Shown in pieces: positions 13,031 through 24,122 of a stretch of DNA of 64,000 nucleotides. How positions within the stretch are numbered: the stretch's first letter is position 1; every line of letters starts with the position of its first letter. The stretch is from contig FJUW01000039.1 of NCBI GenBank assembly GCA_900074885.1, forward strand, positions 1 to 64,000. Reading direction: 5' to 3'. The DNA is from Rhynchosporium graminicola. Its lineage: Eukaryota; Ascomycota; Leotiomycetes; Helotiales; Ploettnerulaceae. A program made the position numbers and the translations under genes. The notes under the pieces are model-generated. The model ran no database searches. It had not been told where the DNA came from and was given only the letters and a program-made list of their open reading frames with translations.

Positions 13031-13429
13031 TTCGAAAAATTCATAATCGAGAAGATTGAAAAGAAGGAGATAAGAAGCTAATAAGGGTATAGAACTAGAT
13101 AACCCTTCTACTTCTATTATTACCTAAGGTATACCGATAGAGTATAGTAACCCGGAAATATCTTAAGGGAAGATATACCTGATATAATCTGTAAATTCGA
13201 GGAGAACCTAGGCCCTCGCCGATTACGTGCGGGCCTTAATTAACGCTAAGCCCCGGCGACTTATATCGCTAGCTATTTTTAAGTAAATAAAAGAAATTAG
13301 ACTAAATTATTCTATACGCTTTTTTACTTACTTAGGACCTTATATCTACCTAAAGAAAGGAAGGTTAGCACTTTATATTACGCCTCGCTTAAGTATACCT
13401 CGACCTAATAATTATATTTATAATACTAC

Positions 13430-15570
13430 TCTTATAGAAAGTCGCTGTAGCTTATACTTTAGCTTAGCTAGACCCTAAAGCTAAACTTAAAGAGAAAGAA
13501 CTAATCCCGGCTTATAACCTTATAGTAACCTAGGAATAGCTACCCTTATACTAAAGATATAAGGACCTAGCTATAAACGAACCTGAACCCTTTACTAGAT
13601 ATAACTAGGACTCGAGTAGATATATCTCTAATACTTTTAGTAACTCTCTATTATTACGCGATTTCCTACCGGGCGAGAATAGAGAGTACTAAGCGGAAGA
13701 AGATAGGTACGAGTATACTAACCTTAGGATTATTAATTAGCCGGGGATAGTATATTATAACTCTAGATATTTCTAAATAGATAACTAATCCCGAGTAGCT
13801 ATAACTCTCTATTACTCCCTAATATTAAAGAGACCCTCTGATACTAACGCTAGCGATATAAGGATATACTCGTACTATAATACTACTAAAGATACCCGGC
13901 TTCCTATATATATCCGATTAGATAATAGCTATTTAGTTACTTATTTACTAGATTTTCTACTTAATTACTTAAACGATAACTTTCCTACGGATTTTATACT
14001 AAATAGTAAGCTATATACTAATCGACCCCGAATTAGTATACTAGTATATCCTAGAGGCGCTTATAAAGACTACTCTTATAATAGAGTCTTTATCTTAGAT
14101 AGGAGACTAGCTATAATCTTCGTAACTATCGGGAATCTAAGCTTACTCTATATCTGCGGGAGTAAGAGCTTTAATATAGGTAAAGTATTAGACGTCCGCT
14201 AGAAGAATTTCTATTAGTACTTTATAGATATTACTAAGAAAGCTTGCGATAACTTACTACTTATACTAGATGAACCTATAGAAATCGAAAGACGCAGACT
14301 ATAACCTACTTAAGTCTTACCTATATAGCTCTCCTAATTCTAGCCGCCCGGTACTACGAGTAAGTTTAACTAGGCCTTAGGAAAGATTCGACTTATAGTT
14401 ATATATATTAATAATAATAAGAGGAAGGGAATAGTTCCTAGGGCTATATCCGAGCGTATCTTTAGTAACTACTTAACCTGCGGATATCTACTTAATAGAC
14501 CTGACTTTGAACTTATCGCTTACGCTATAGTATCGTTAAGTATATATTATAATAGCTATTAGGCTCTAGATATATATATTTCTACTGATATAGAGGATTA
14601 TAATAATCTGATAATAGATATCGAGGAATTACTAAACGGCGTAATAAACTAGAACACGACTATAGGTTTATAATTACTAAAGGATTTCCTTAGCTCCTTT
14701 AAAAAGCTAGGTATAGCCTTTAGGAGGAAGCTAGCTGATAACTTCTCGGGTATCTACTACGCTAGATCTGTGATCGCTAACTATCTAGATAGTATCTTAG
14801 CTGTAGACCTTATTCTCGAAGCCCTACTCTAAACTATTTACTTTAATAATTAATATAGCGTTATTATAGCTAGCGTCGACTTAATTATAGCCTTTAATAT
14901 ATATAACGCTCGGCCCCTCTAGGTATTACGTATATCTTTAGAACCTATTATATAAGTTCCCCTAGTAAACTTAGCGTAGTCTATTCCTATTACTTAGCTC
15001 TTACTATACTTAAGACTCTATGCCTATAATAAAACTACTACTTATTAACTGCTATTCTTAGCTCTTAAGGTATACGATATAGATAACTCTTCTACTTTAA
15101 ATAAGAGGGCCCCTGATAACTCTATAGATACTAATTTATTAAAACGCTATAAGAGTATCTATAGCTACGGAAACTATTATAGTTCCGCGGGTACTACTTC
15201 TTTACCCGCAGGTACTACTTCTTTACCTATAGTAAAAGAGGAGAAGGAAGACGAGGAGGATCTAGGTATTATAAAACCCGGTAACGATACTAAGAGTAGC
15301 TAATTCCTACCTACGGGTAAACGATAGCTACTAATCGACTTACTAGGAGGTAGCTAGGCTAATAAAAAATTCTACCGGGAAATATCTAAGTTATAAGAAG
15401 TTAAGAGATACGAAAAGTATAAGGATATTATCTTAGATATCGTAGGTAAGGTAGTCTATAAAGGTTAGGTATATACCTAAGCGGGCTAAAAGTATAGTAT
15501 TATTAAGGACGCTACCTTTACTAAGTCTACTAAAAAGAAGAAATCTTAATACTATCGCTTATAATTTTCA
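13430..15570 (+). pseudogene. Third long reading frame between integrase and 3' LTR
   Basis: In frame 1 the sequence stays coding-like for about 710 codons, interrupted almost only by TAG/TAA at probable former Gln/Trp codons. Segments of 20-90 codons are free of stops, for example 13816-14205, and 14551 onward with IDIEELLNGVIN and FRRKLADNFSG. Near 15190-15230 a TTSLPAGTTSLP duplication precedes an acidic EEKEDEED stretch, and near 15520 the frame ends in a Lys-rich KSTKKKK. I recognise no domain. Its location is that of env or an additional ORF in some Ty3/gypsy elements. Translation of this region is inference from frame continuity. Confidence 0.55.
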
Positions 15571-15590
15571 TAAGGGGGGACTTTCTCTAT

Positions 15591-15604
15591 TAGGCCGGGG
15601 GAGA
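15591..15604 (+). other. Polypurine tract before the 3' LTR
   Basis: The G-rich stretch aggccgggggaga abuts the 3' LTR, where plus-strand DNA priming occurs in LTR retroelements. A second purine run (aagggggga) lies about 25 bp upstream. Confidence 0.7.
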
Positions 15605-15738
15605 TATTAGGTGACCCTAGCACCTACGTGAGGACTATATTAGTTAGCAGTATAGCTAGTAACTACGTAGTCGGCCTATAGCTAGTTAGAGAAAGCAAGC
15701 TTTTCTGATATTATAACGTCACGACCTATAGGTCTACA
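15605..15738 (+). repeat. 3' LTR of Ty3/gypsy element
   Basis: 134 bp, ending ggtctaca, which keeps the canonical CA end. It is aligned end to end with 6091-6224 and followed by the target duplication CAGGT. Confidence 0.93.
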
Positions 15739-15743
15739 CAGGT
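15739..15743 (+). repeat. Target-site duplication CAGGT, right copy
   Basis: Matches 6086-6090. Host-like sequence follows immediately (cctgtagtgaagcc). Confidence 0.9.
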
Positions 15744-18510
15744 CCTGTAGTGAAGCCTTGCACAGAGCCGTGAATAATCAGGTACTTTGCAGTATGAAAC
15801 TAAGTAGGTACTTGGAATATCGATTAATAGGATTAATTGATAGTATATAAACAAAGGCAAGACACTGATCATCTCGGATATCTCCTTTTCCTCTACCTAT
15901 CCTCATCGAATAGGAATTATAAAGCCCTTGATAGCAGATGGAGATCTTCTTGATACTATCCTTCGTTGTTTATCGACATCTCTTTCACGACTGTCAACCC
16001 TATTAAAACCTGTCAAATTTTTACCTAGTATTGAAATATCTCCAACTTCAGCTCGGGCTTCCTATTGCAAATTTTCAAGTTTCTTGTTATGGCGCTGTCT
16101 TACACGCAGAATACGCTTAGTGTCCTGAAATCTCGAGTCGATTTCTTCTAAGTTGACACGAGAGTAGATTGCCCTAGGTCTATTTGCATCGCTGGACTCA
16201 TGCCCCAATCCTTTCTCACTCGGAATAAGCTTTGCCAGTGAGTTTCAATTCCAACAACAATTCTGTACGGATCTTCACAAGCCCCAGTCCAAGATTTGTA
16301 GGTACAGAATTGGTTCTTTCCTCAATTATACCTGCGCTGGAATGCTTCTCACAGAGAAGCCAGATCCGGGAATACATGACTGCAGCTCAACTCTTCATCT
16401 TTTGAGCTTCCACTCATGGGAAAGTCGCCCTTATTGCTTTTGGGTTCTAAGCTTTCGAGATGTGTATTTGACTTCGAACCCGTGATTGCCTGCCTGGGAT
16501 GCTGCGTGGGTTTTAAGAGAGAACATTCTAGGTATTGCTGTTAACGCTTCATCACTGCCAATTTCTTCGGTTTCAATTTCGTATATTTCATCCAGCTCAG
16601 CTCAATCTTCCATGTGAATCCAAAGACAGTCTGTCGACAGGAAATATGTGTTCATAGCGCGCGTATTCTTCGTCTCTAGCAGCTTTTCAACTGCCCAAAG
16701 CAGACAATTTATCCATCATCCAAGACAATCACGAAGTTAGAAATCTCTAAGTCTTCTGATTCTCCTAGTTCATTCATATGCTGTTCCCGCAAGATTCGTG
16801 CCGAATCGAACTCTAGTTCTTCACGAGGAAGTTAGTGGATCATCGACTGCGGAATTTACCTGTAGTTCAATGAGGGAGAATGGATGTTCACATTAAGTAG
16901 CTACATCACCTGTTTGATTGACCCTCTCATCCAGACACAAATTTAGACTTTCAAGTCAAGGGAAACGCCGATATCAAAACCTGAAAGTTTTGCAAAGAAA
17001 TTTCGTCGTCTGCTGCGAGTCCAAGGAAGTTAAATTGAAACATATTCGTTTTCAAAGGGCATGGATTGACTTGCGCAACGCACGTAAGAACGCCAAGCCT
17101 CGCTTAATGCTGGCTACCAAAACAGTAGGATTGTTAGTCTCCGGTGCTCCCGGATGCGTCTTCATCTACGTCTCGCGTATCGACTTTGATGTTGTAGGAT
17201 TTGCAAACAGTTACATCTTCATGAGTTCTTTCTCTACACTTGAAGTAGATAGAGATCGTCAACTCGTGGAATGTACACTCTTGCCCAAATTAAGCCACTC
17301 TATTTCCCGGATGGTCCAGGGCGGACAATGAGACTTATGTGGGACAGCTTGGAGCTCTGCATCAGCAGAACCGAGATTGCCTATGATTTTGCAAGGAAGC
17401 CGTACTGCTCGCTGTATGCATATCACTCTAAGAGCTTACTGACAGCTTCCTTCAGGTCCTTGCGATTGCCCGCAAGAAAAAGACCTGTGTTAAGCACAGG
17501 CAAATACTGAAGAAGTAGCTGTCCTGGCGAATCGGAATTTCGCACTAAAGTGGCACAGATAATGAAGACCCTACCGAGGTCCCACTACCAACGGCTCTAG
17601 AGATTGAAGAAGAAGCACAAGAAGTTATAAGAGACATCTGGAGAGGTGATGTGACGACGATGCCTAGTTACGTGCAATGCAGGAGGTGGTAGCAATTTCG
17701 AGAAATATGTGGCCAATAATTACCAAAATCAACAAAGTCAAAATGACTCTGAGTCTATCGACGCCAGAGTGCTGGTAAGAATCGGCCGGAAGGACTCGCA
17801 TACACTACGAGGGACTCTCGGCAGAAAAGGTGATGCTCAAGCTGTTGTATTTCCTGGTGTAAATCGAGATTTGGCAGCGAAAAATCCGATGGAAAAGTGT
17901 TCACTGATATCTTCGAATTTTCTCCCTTTCCGAAAGATCGTCTCTTATTGGCGACCGCTACTGCATCTTTATTAGCGAAATCAGTTCCCGGAATGCTCGT
18001 CAAGACTCTGTGATGAATCTGCACCGACTTCCCTCACAGCAATCCTATGTTATCGACAGTGGGTAGAATGTATCATCCGAAGCAATAGAGCTTCTGCAGC
18101 TGGTATTATCGCTGATATCAACTGGTGAGAAAATGCCTTAATTAGTAATCTGGTAGAGATATGCTACGAGAAATTCAATATGGCAAATCTGAGAATATGT
18201 CTGGCATAGATGAGCACTTAAGCATCAGGATTATGATCTAGCAACCCAAATTTGAACACGATCCATCGAATGATGCGATCCTAGTACTCAAAAACATCTT
18301 TTGATCACTCTTGGCTTTTGATAACATTATCACAGCACCCGGAATATCTCCAAAGATACGCGACTGTGTACTGTTGCGGTTAAAAGTCACTGTCATGTCT
18401 TTTTTACCGTCCCCAATCGTGTTCTGACTGTCAATCAGTGTTCAGATGATCCCCAAGCATCTCCTTGTTTCCTTATCTATTAAATACATCCGCCCTAAAC
18501 AACCCCCCCC
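15744..18510. other. Gene-poor flank of the retrotransposon
   Basis: Base composition is ordinary. The longest open stretch is 16918-17331 (137 codons, plus), containing GKRRYQNLKVLQRNF and KTVGLLVSGAPGC. Neighbouring frames at 17330-18060 hold further protein-like pieces (for example FPKDRLLLATATASLLAKSVPGM) broken by stops. This could be an eroded gene, but I cannot name a family, and no consistent splice pattern joins the pieces. Confidence 0.4.
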
Positions 18511-18531
18511 NNNNNNNNNNNNNNNNNNNNN
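18511..18531. other. Assembly gap (21 N) inside a poly-C tract
   Basis: Eight C precede and nine C follow the Ns. Two contigs or reads were probably joined across a C homopolymer, so its true length is unknown. Confidence 0.99.
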
Positions 18532-21500
18532 CCCCCCCCCAATCCCAACTTTTCGTCGTGTCAACAAAGCCACTTTCACAGAATACTGAAGTGTTTCCTG
18601 GCCCCCACTCGCACGTTCCCTTCGCCTAAGATACCACGGTTTTCGTTGTTCACTGACGTATCTATGAGTACCTGATACTCTTTATACATAAATCTGCCAT
18701 TTGTTGAAAAGATTTAGATATGAGATGTATCGGAATGAGCTAGCGATATAAATACAACCTCATATTCACTTAAATGATATCACTCCTGGAACCGTCTCAT
18801 TTTGCAGTATATAAATCTCTCCTATCACTTCCTGCCATCTATTCAAGTGTCATAAACATCCTGATGAAGCTCTGGAGGTATGCCGGGTGAAAAGTTTATC
18901 GGATACGGACACGCAGGAGAAAAGCTTGGGTCTTTATTCGAAGGGTTTTACTATTTATTTATCATTGATTAGTAAGAGAATGATTTCCGAAATTCGGAGT
19001 GTCTGTATGATCAATTGAGTTGAGTCGTGTTGATCTGGAAGTAAAGGATTCAGGTACTGTTGTGAAAGGTATTGTTACTGTCGAATAGCGTAATACTGTC
19101 AGTTCACATCAGCTCACCAATTCCCGTGTACGCAAGCGAGAAGCAGAACTAAGCAGCCGAATATTGAAAAAGCAACACCAAACTTATGCGCATCTCACAT
19201 ATCACAAAAGATACCACAGCATCTACTCCTCTCAAATTTCCTGAGACTGTGTAACGAAACAACTAACACACCATAAGTACCCCAACAAACTCATGAGGTA
19301 CATCGCCTTTACTTAGATTCTAAATCCAGACCCTCGATCCGAACAAATACCCAAAATCAAGTCCACTATCGGCACAGCCTCAAAAGCTAATTGCAAAAAA
19401 AGACTCACATAATATAGATATATATAGACAGGTACATTGCACACCTTTCGTTATACCAATTTGCGGGGCAAAACCGACGACGGAGAAATAGACACGTCCT
19501 ATTTGCAATTCCTAAATTGACGACCGTATTTCTTATTCTCCATGAACTTTTTTTTGAAGTTTCAGGCTGGTAAAGATTCAAAACAAGGACACGTGTACCG
19601 CGAAGAAACGTACCCCTCTAACGATTATCCTACAATCCCCCGCCGTTGGTATTCCGTACTCTATCAAGCACCAAACTCCATACTACCACAGATCACACTC
19701 ATTCCATCCTCTAAATCTGAAATGCATCTCAAGCATCGTCACCCCTCACCCGCAGTACAGCAGAAACCGAAGACGAGAACAATTGAACTCCTTGAATCAA
19801 TCGCAGAAGTAACATAAAAAAGACCACTCGTGCAATTATCTTCCTCAAGGAAGACAAGACTTTAGCACGCGTCGCACGACTTGGCAAGGTGCTAAGCTTC
19901 TCCGTCGCCAAGAGGACTTCTATGTCCGCTGAATACATATTAGAAAAAGTGGATAAAATCAGGATGTCGAGTGTGGTTCAGAGGTAGAGGCCAGTAAGAA
20001 AAAGCCTCGACGATCGTAAATCTAGCCTACGAGGCGTCAGGAGGTGAAACCTTCGATACCAAGCGTGATGAGAATATGAAGAGACGAACTCCAGAAAGGA
20101 GGTTTACGGAGCAGGTCAAGGGTTCTGCCATCGACTCTTGACCTCCCAAAAGTAGGACATGACAAAATAAATAAATGCCAGAGGTGAGCGCATTCTTGGA
20201 TCGCCTAGGCTGCTTCACTCGCTAATCGGTTTGCAGAAGTTTGTCTCTTAATCCTATATCTGGTCTGTAAGAACCTGCTTTGCGAACCGCTTCTTCTATC
20301 GGCAACGAGTACAATGACGACGAAAACACGGTGTGTAGAATTTGCGGGGTGTGGTCTTCGTCGAAGATTCATCTTCTAGAGAGGTTATTATTAGTACCGA
20401 ATTCATCAGGAATATGCTCATTGAGCTACAACCTGCCGGATACATATCTTTACACTCCAAACCTCCAAGATCCCAACTCTATTACTCTAGGATCAAAATT
20501 CAGCACGCATCTGAAAGAGTCTAGTGATGAATCCCAGACTTTCTGTCAACGCACTATATTCCTCCCCAAGTCAGTTGGGATTTCTCCTCCCTCCCTACCC
20601 AACCTACCTACCAATCGAAATTTCATCCCTGGAGTTTCCACTCCCTCAGTTCCTCTTTCTTTACATCTCCTCCTGACTCGTAAAGCTCATTATCATCCAA
20701 CACTTGTCGTTCACCCTTTCTCGTCTCCTTCTAACATACTACAAGACGTCATGTCATGTCATGCCTCTCCCTCCCACCGCCATATAACACCCACCATCAA
20801 CCCACACACACAAACTCTTTCCCACCCCTCCCTCTCCTCCCTCTCTTCCCCAAAAACAGAGTTTAAAGGCCCCAAAAAAGAAAAATCAGCAGCAGCAGAA
20901 CAACCCGCCCCTCCTAACTATATAAATCCTGATTCATAAAATTCCCGATTCTAAGAAAAAAAAAGATCCTCACGGGTACACACACGAGAGAGAGAGATAG
21001 ATGATACAATCCTTGACGCTTTTCCCTCCAAGCAATCCTTCATCTAAGATTCTAATCGCTAATGCTTTTTCCACACGCACGCACACATTACACATGACAC
21101 AAAGATACTTACTATTCAGATCAAAAATCAAAAATCAAATATCAAATGTACAATATCAAAGGCAGGTTGGTAAGGGCATATCTGCGCACAGCATCTCTAA
21201 ATCCAACCGGGTCAAGGATCTCTCAAACGAGTGGATAGACAGGTCAGCAGCGTCTCTTTCTCGAGAATCCCGCACAATAAGATCTCACTTATCCTATATT
21301 TCGTTCTGCTCCTACAAGAAACAGCCTTCATGCTACAGCCGTACGTTATATGCTTAGATATTTATGCAAAGAATAGCATATGCATCGAAGGTGTAGCAAA
21401 ACAGAGGAACTTTCCTCCACATAAACCACGCTTGGCTTAAAAATGGACACCAACACTTTTGACAAATGGCCACGAATTGGCATGGCACAAAATTATCAAG

Positions 21501-21685
21501 GGGGAAAACAGAATAGTTTGCTTCAAAGATTTATTCATAAGCCATTGACATCCAGGGCAAGTGACTGGCACACCACGCCACCGCCTGATTGAAGTTGATT
21601 TGATACACAGTCGATTATGACTACCCTTCTATCCTTCCCTCGTTCCTGCTTTCCATCCTACATGTCACCATTTGAAATTAAGACA
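18532..21685. other. Long intergenic stretch, no supported gene
   Basis: A CT-rich tract with many TCC/CCT triplets runs from about 20560 to 20930. A 219-codon open frame (20280-20939, plus) covers it, but its product is Ser/Pro/His-rich and shows no domain, so it is more likely a by-product of the pyrimidine-rich tract. 21000-21440 has shorter open stretches. The 3' flank of the DUF1761 gene begins near 21600. Confidence 0.5.
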
Positions 21686-22512
21686 TTACTCGAATGGGTT
21701 GGTTCGGGTTCCCCAGTATGTCAGGAAAAGCGAAAGACCGACAGTCTCGAAGACTGAGTATACGTTAGCTTACTAGTAAGGTCAAGAGGATGATCAAACT
21801 TACCACGGGCAAGAGCACCAACAGCGACGGTATCGAGAGGACGCTTCTCGGTGAAGATCTGGGCGATGAACTAGCAACAGTTAGATATGAACTAATGACG
21901 ACAACCGGTGAACTGGGAATCGATCCTAGATTTCACGTACCGAAGGAGCAGAGCTGGCCATGAAGATCAAAGATCCCAAGTAGGCGGCACCCTTGTATGA
22001 GAGAGTACCGGTAGCATTGAGAAGAGCACCAACACCGTATGATTGGATGGCACTACCGACGAGGGAAGTTCCGTAAGCGGCAGCAGCAGAAGCGGCCTCC
22101 TTGGACTTGACAAACTCCTCCTTGGAGTTGGCAGCTTGGGCACGGTGGTAGGTATCACCGAAGACTGGGCCGAGAACAGCGAGGGAAGCAGCGTGGTTGA
22201 AGATGGTGCCGAGGGCGATGGCAGATGGCTTGACGGGTGGGAGGTCTGTAAGGGTAAGATGTTAGTATGGGTATCAAGAATACGGTTGTTAACTCATCAT
22301 CGCGAGAAACCGACGAGTCGTGATATTTCCATCCTGGTTCCCATTGATCATCAAGCTCGCAGAGTGCGTCCAATCCTTGGGTTGACTCCAACTCGACCTG
22401 AAGCTCAAGACAATGCCGCCATTGTAGACAGAGGGAAACCAACAATAAGACGTCGTCATCGCTCGCTTGATGATGAAGGAACAGATCAGTTATACGTACA
22501 TGAGAGAGACAT
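21686..22512 (-). CDS. DUF1761-type small membrane protein
   Basis: Four exons: 22512-22500, 22245-21941, 21870-21804 and 21753-21686, giving 150 residues. All junctions are GT-AG. The protein begins MSLSYLPPVKPSAIALGTIF and ends WGTRTNPFE. Hydrophobic stretches near residues 14-35, 60-80, 88-105 and 125-142 predict about four membrane segments, in line with the fungal DUF1761 family, whose function is unknown. The 13-nt first exon with a 254-bp intron was chosen because GTACGT follows directly and restores the frame into LPPVKPS. A small non-coding first piece with a later start is possible but no better ATG is available. It is transcribed away from the phosphatase gene, with a microsatellite-rich shared upstream region. 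Confidence 0.8.
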
Positions 22513-22528
22513 GATGTGTAGAGTGTGT

Positions 22529-22556
22529 GGTTGGTTGGTTGGTTGGTTGGTTGGTT
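22529..22556. repeat. (GGTT)7 microsatellite
   Basis: Seven uninterrupted copies, starting 16 bp upstream of the DUF1761 start codon (on its non-template side it reads AACC). Confidence 0.95.
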
Positions 22557-23002
22557 GATTGAGGAGTTGATTAGGGGGTCTTAGTTGATGGCAGGTTGGT
22601 TGAAAGTGTTGATAGAGAGAAGAATCCAAAGGGGGACCAGCGGGTAGGGGCAGAAGCAGGAGACAGAGGTTTTAAAGAGAGGAAAGAGGGAGAGGGAAGA
22701 GGGAGAGGGAGAACAGCCACAGTTCCGCTAGAGAGACTAGGGTGACAGGGGTGGGGGGGTGGAGACGAGATGGAGATGGAGATGGAGATGGAAATGGAAA
22801 TGGAAATGGCTGGATCGAGAGGAGGTATGACGTGATGTGACTCTCAAGAAGAAGCGACCATAGGAGGGAGTCAAGGCAAGGCGGCTCCACTCTCCACTCG
22901 CAGTAGTTCCAAGGCAGAACAAGGATCGCGATCACGCGCAACGCAAGTATTCGATTCATGCTCGTCGTCTAAGTCAAGGTCTAGAGTGTCGGGACCCGTA
23001 AG

Positions 23003-23038
23003 GGTAGGTAGGTAGGTAGGTAGGTAGGTAGGTAGGTA
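23003..23038. repeat. (GGTA)9 microsatellite
   Basis: Nine uninterrupted copies, followed by a shorter gtaggtac echo. Confidence 0.95.
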
Positions 23039-23333
23039 CAGTAGGTACAAGTAGATATGGGCAAATGCCATCATCCATTTACCGCCTCGCCTCCTCATGC
23101 AGCAGCTTCACAACACTGGAGGCGGGAGAGCTCCATACAGGGACGGGGGGGGGATTGTTTCATTAACAGATATACCCATGTACAGAAGTATACTTGTATA
23201 CTTGCATACATACTCAGGATGACGTCAATGCCTCCATTCCGAGATCCAAATCGTCAATATCTTGTCCCATCCTCCTGGTCTGGTCTGGTTGGGTTGAGTT
23301 GAGTTGAGTTGAGCGTCGCCGCGACTTGTTACG

Positions 23334-23335
<2 letters not shown>

Positions 23336-23367
<32 letters not shown>
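23336..23367. repeat. (CCAG)8 microsatellite
   Basis: Eight uninterrupted copies. A short GAGTT array lies about 25 bp upstream (23291-23313). Confidence 0.95.
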
Positions 23368-23369
<2 letters not shown>

Positions 23370-23560
23370 TGAAATTCAAGCTTGATGATCGTCGAGCAAA
23401 CCCCACTTCCCTCCCTTTCTTCTGTGGGGAATCCATGCCAAGCTCCCACAGTCCATTACATCATTGTGGCTGAAGCTCCAGCGAGCTCCCGATTGGATTG
23501 GATATAGATAGATGACTAAGCAAAACTCGGAACTCGGAAAATGGCGCACAGCCCACGTGC

Positions 23561-23620
23561 GACTGACTGACTGACTGACTGACTGACTGACTGACTGACT
23601 GACTGACTGACTGACTGACT
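23561..23620. repeat. (GACT)15 microsatellite
   Basis: Fifteen perfect copies, the longest simple repeat in the window, and a likely length-polymorphic locus. Confidence 0.97.
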
Positions 23621-23911
23621 TCCTTCTTGGGTCGCGCGCGGTGCGGTCGGTGTGTCTAGGGCTGCCTCGGTATCAAATTATCAACAACCCTCTTGTCACT
23701 CAGCTCCCACCCCGGCTAAAGTGAAAAGTTACCTGTTACAGGCTTCCTTTCCTCTCTGAAGAGAAGAGCCGAGCCGATAAATTGGTTACTTGCTTGCTAT
23801 GGTCCGCTGGAATTCGGCAATCTCAGCCGCCCTCATCTCGTCCCTTTCCCGAACCACGGCTCCAGTTTATAAGGTATGCCAGCTGCCTCGGCGAGGCTAA
23901 CTCCCGTAAGT

Positions 23912-23935
23912 GACAGCGACAGCGACAGCGACAGC
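23912..23935. repeat. (GACAGC)4 microsatellite
   Basis: Four perfect hexamer copies, about 190 bp upstream of the phosphatase start. Confidence 0.9.
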
Positions 23936-24122
23936 GACCCTGACCCACACGTACCCGAATCATAGTGAGAAGTAGAACTCGCTGATTCCCATGATCAGAG
24001 AGGAGTAGAATATCCAACAAATCATATCAAATCAGTCCGCCCATATGCCCATAAGCAGACCTAGTCTCTGTAGTCTCAACTCAATCATGTAAGCCGTCCC
24101 TGAACAACCAATAAAGAAATAT

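Larger units (their letters stand above)
6091..15738 (+). mobile_element. Ty3/gypsy LTR retrotransposon, complete but RIP-killed
   Basis: The 9648-bp element has 134-bp LTRs and a perfect 5-bp target duplication. The internal order is gag with zinc knuckle, protease, reverse transcriptase, RNase H, integrase; integrase after RT/RH is the Ty3/gypsy order. A polypurine tract sits before the 3' LTR. The three long decayed frames keep phase over kilobases (gag frame 3, pol frame 2, third frame 1, relative to base 1), so the element has suffered point mutations and few or no indels. It is longer than a typical fungal gypsy element (about 6 kb) because of a long leader/gag region and about 2.4 kb after integrase. 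No primer-binding site was recognised after the 5' LTR. Confidence 0.95.
1..15743. other. AT-rich transposon block mutated by RIP
   Basis: Seen: the sequence is dominated by TA-rich words such as ctataag, ttatag and tagtag. CA and TG dinucleotides are scarce, while CG stays common. Long reading frames are interrupted mainly by TAG and TAA in positions where Gln or Trp would be expected. Known: fungal RIP converts C to T in CpA context on either strand of repeated DNA, which gives this signature. Two islands of more ordinary composition (about 2.8-3.34 kb and 4.64-6.09 kb) lie between elements and appear to be unique host sequence. No intact gene is present in the block. About 1-1200 holds nothing I can identify. 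Confidence 0.9.
22513..24122. promoter_or_regulatory. Divergent intergenic region packed with microsatellites
   Basis: It lies between the DUF1761 gene (minus) and the phosphatase gene (plus), so it should carry both promoters. It holds GGTT, GAGATG/GAAATG, GGTA, GAGTT, CCAG, GACT and GACAGC arrays within about 1.4 kb. Open frames over the arrays encode only low-complexity repeats and are not genes. Confidence 0.6.

Noticed and set aside
13100..13170. C-terminal chromodomain of the gypsy integrase
   Set aside because: YLRYTDRV followed by two stops is suggestive, but too decayed to claim.
20280..20939. 219-codon open frame on the plus strand
   Set aside because: It follows a pyrimidine-rich tract, the product is low-complexity Ser/Pro/His without a domain, and there is no splice or start context beyond chance.
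22043..22558. 171-codon plus-strand frame
   Set aside because: Antisense to the DUF1761 gene exons and runs into the GGTT microsatellite.
22529..23620. CRISPR-like array
   Set aside because: These are simple short-unit microsatellites without spacers in a eukaryotic genome.
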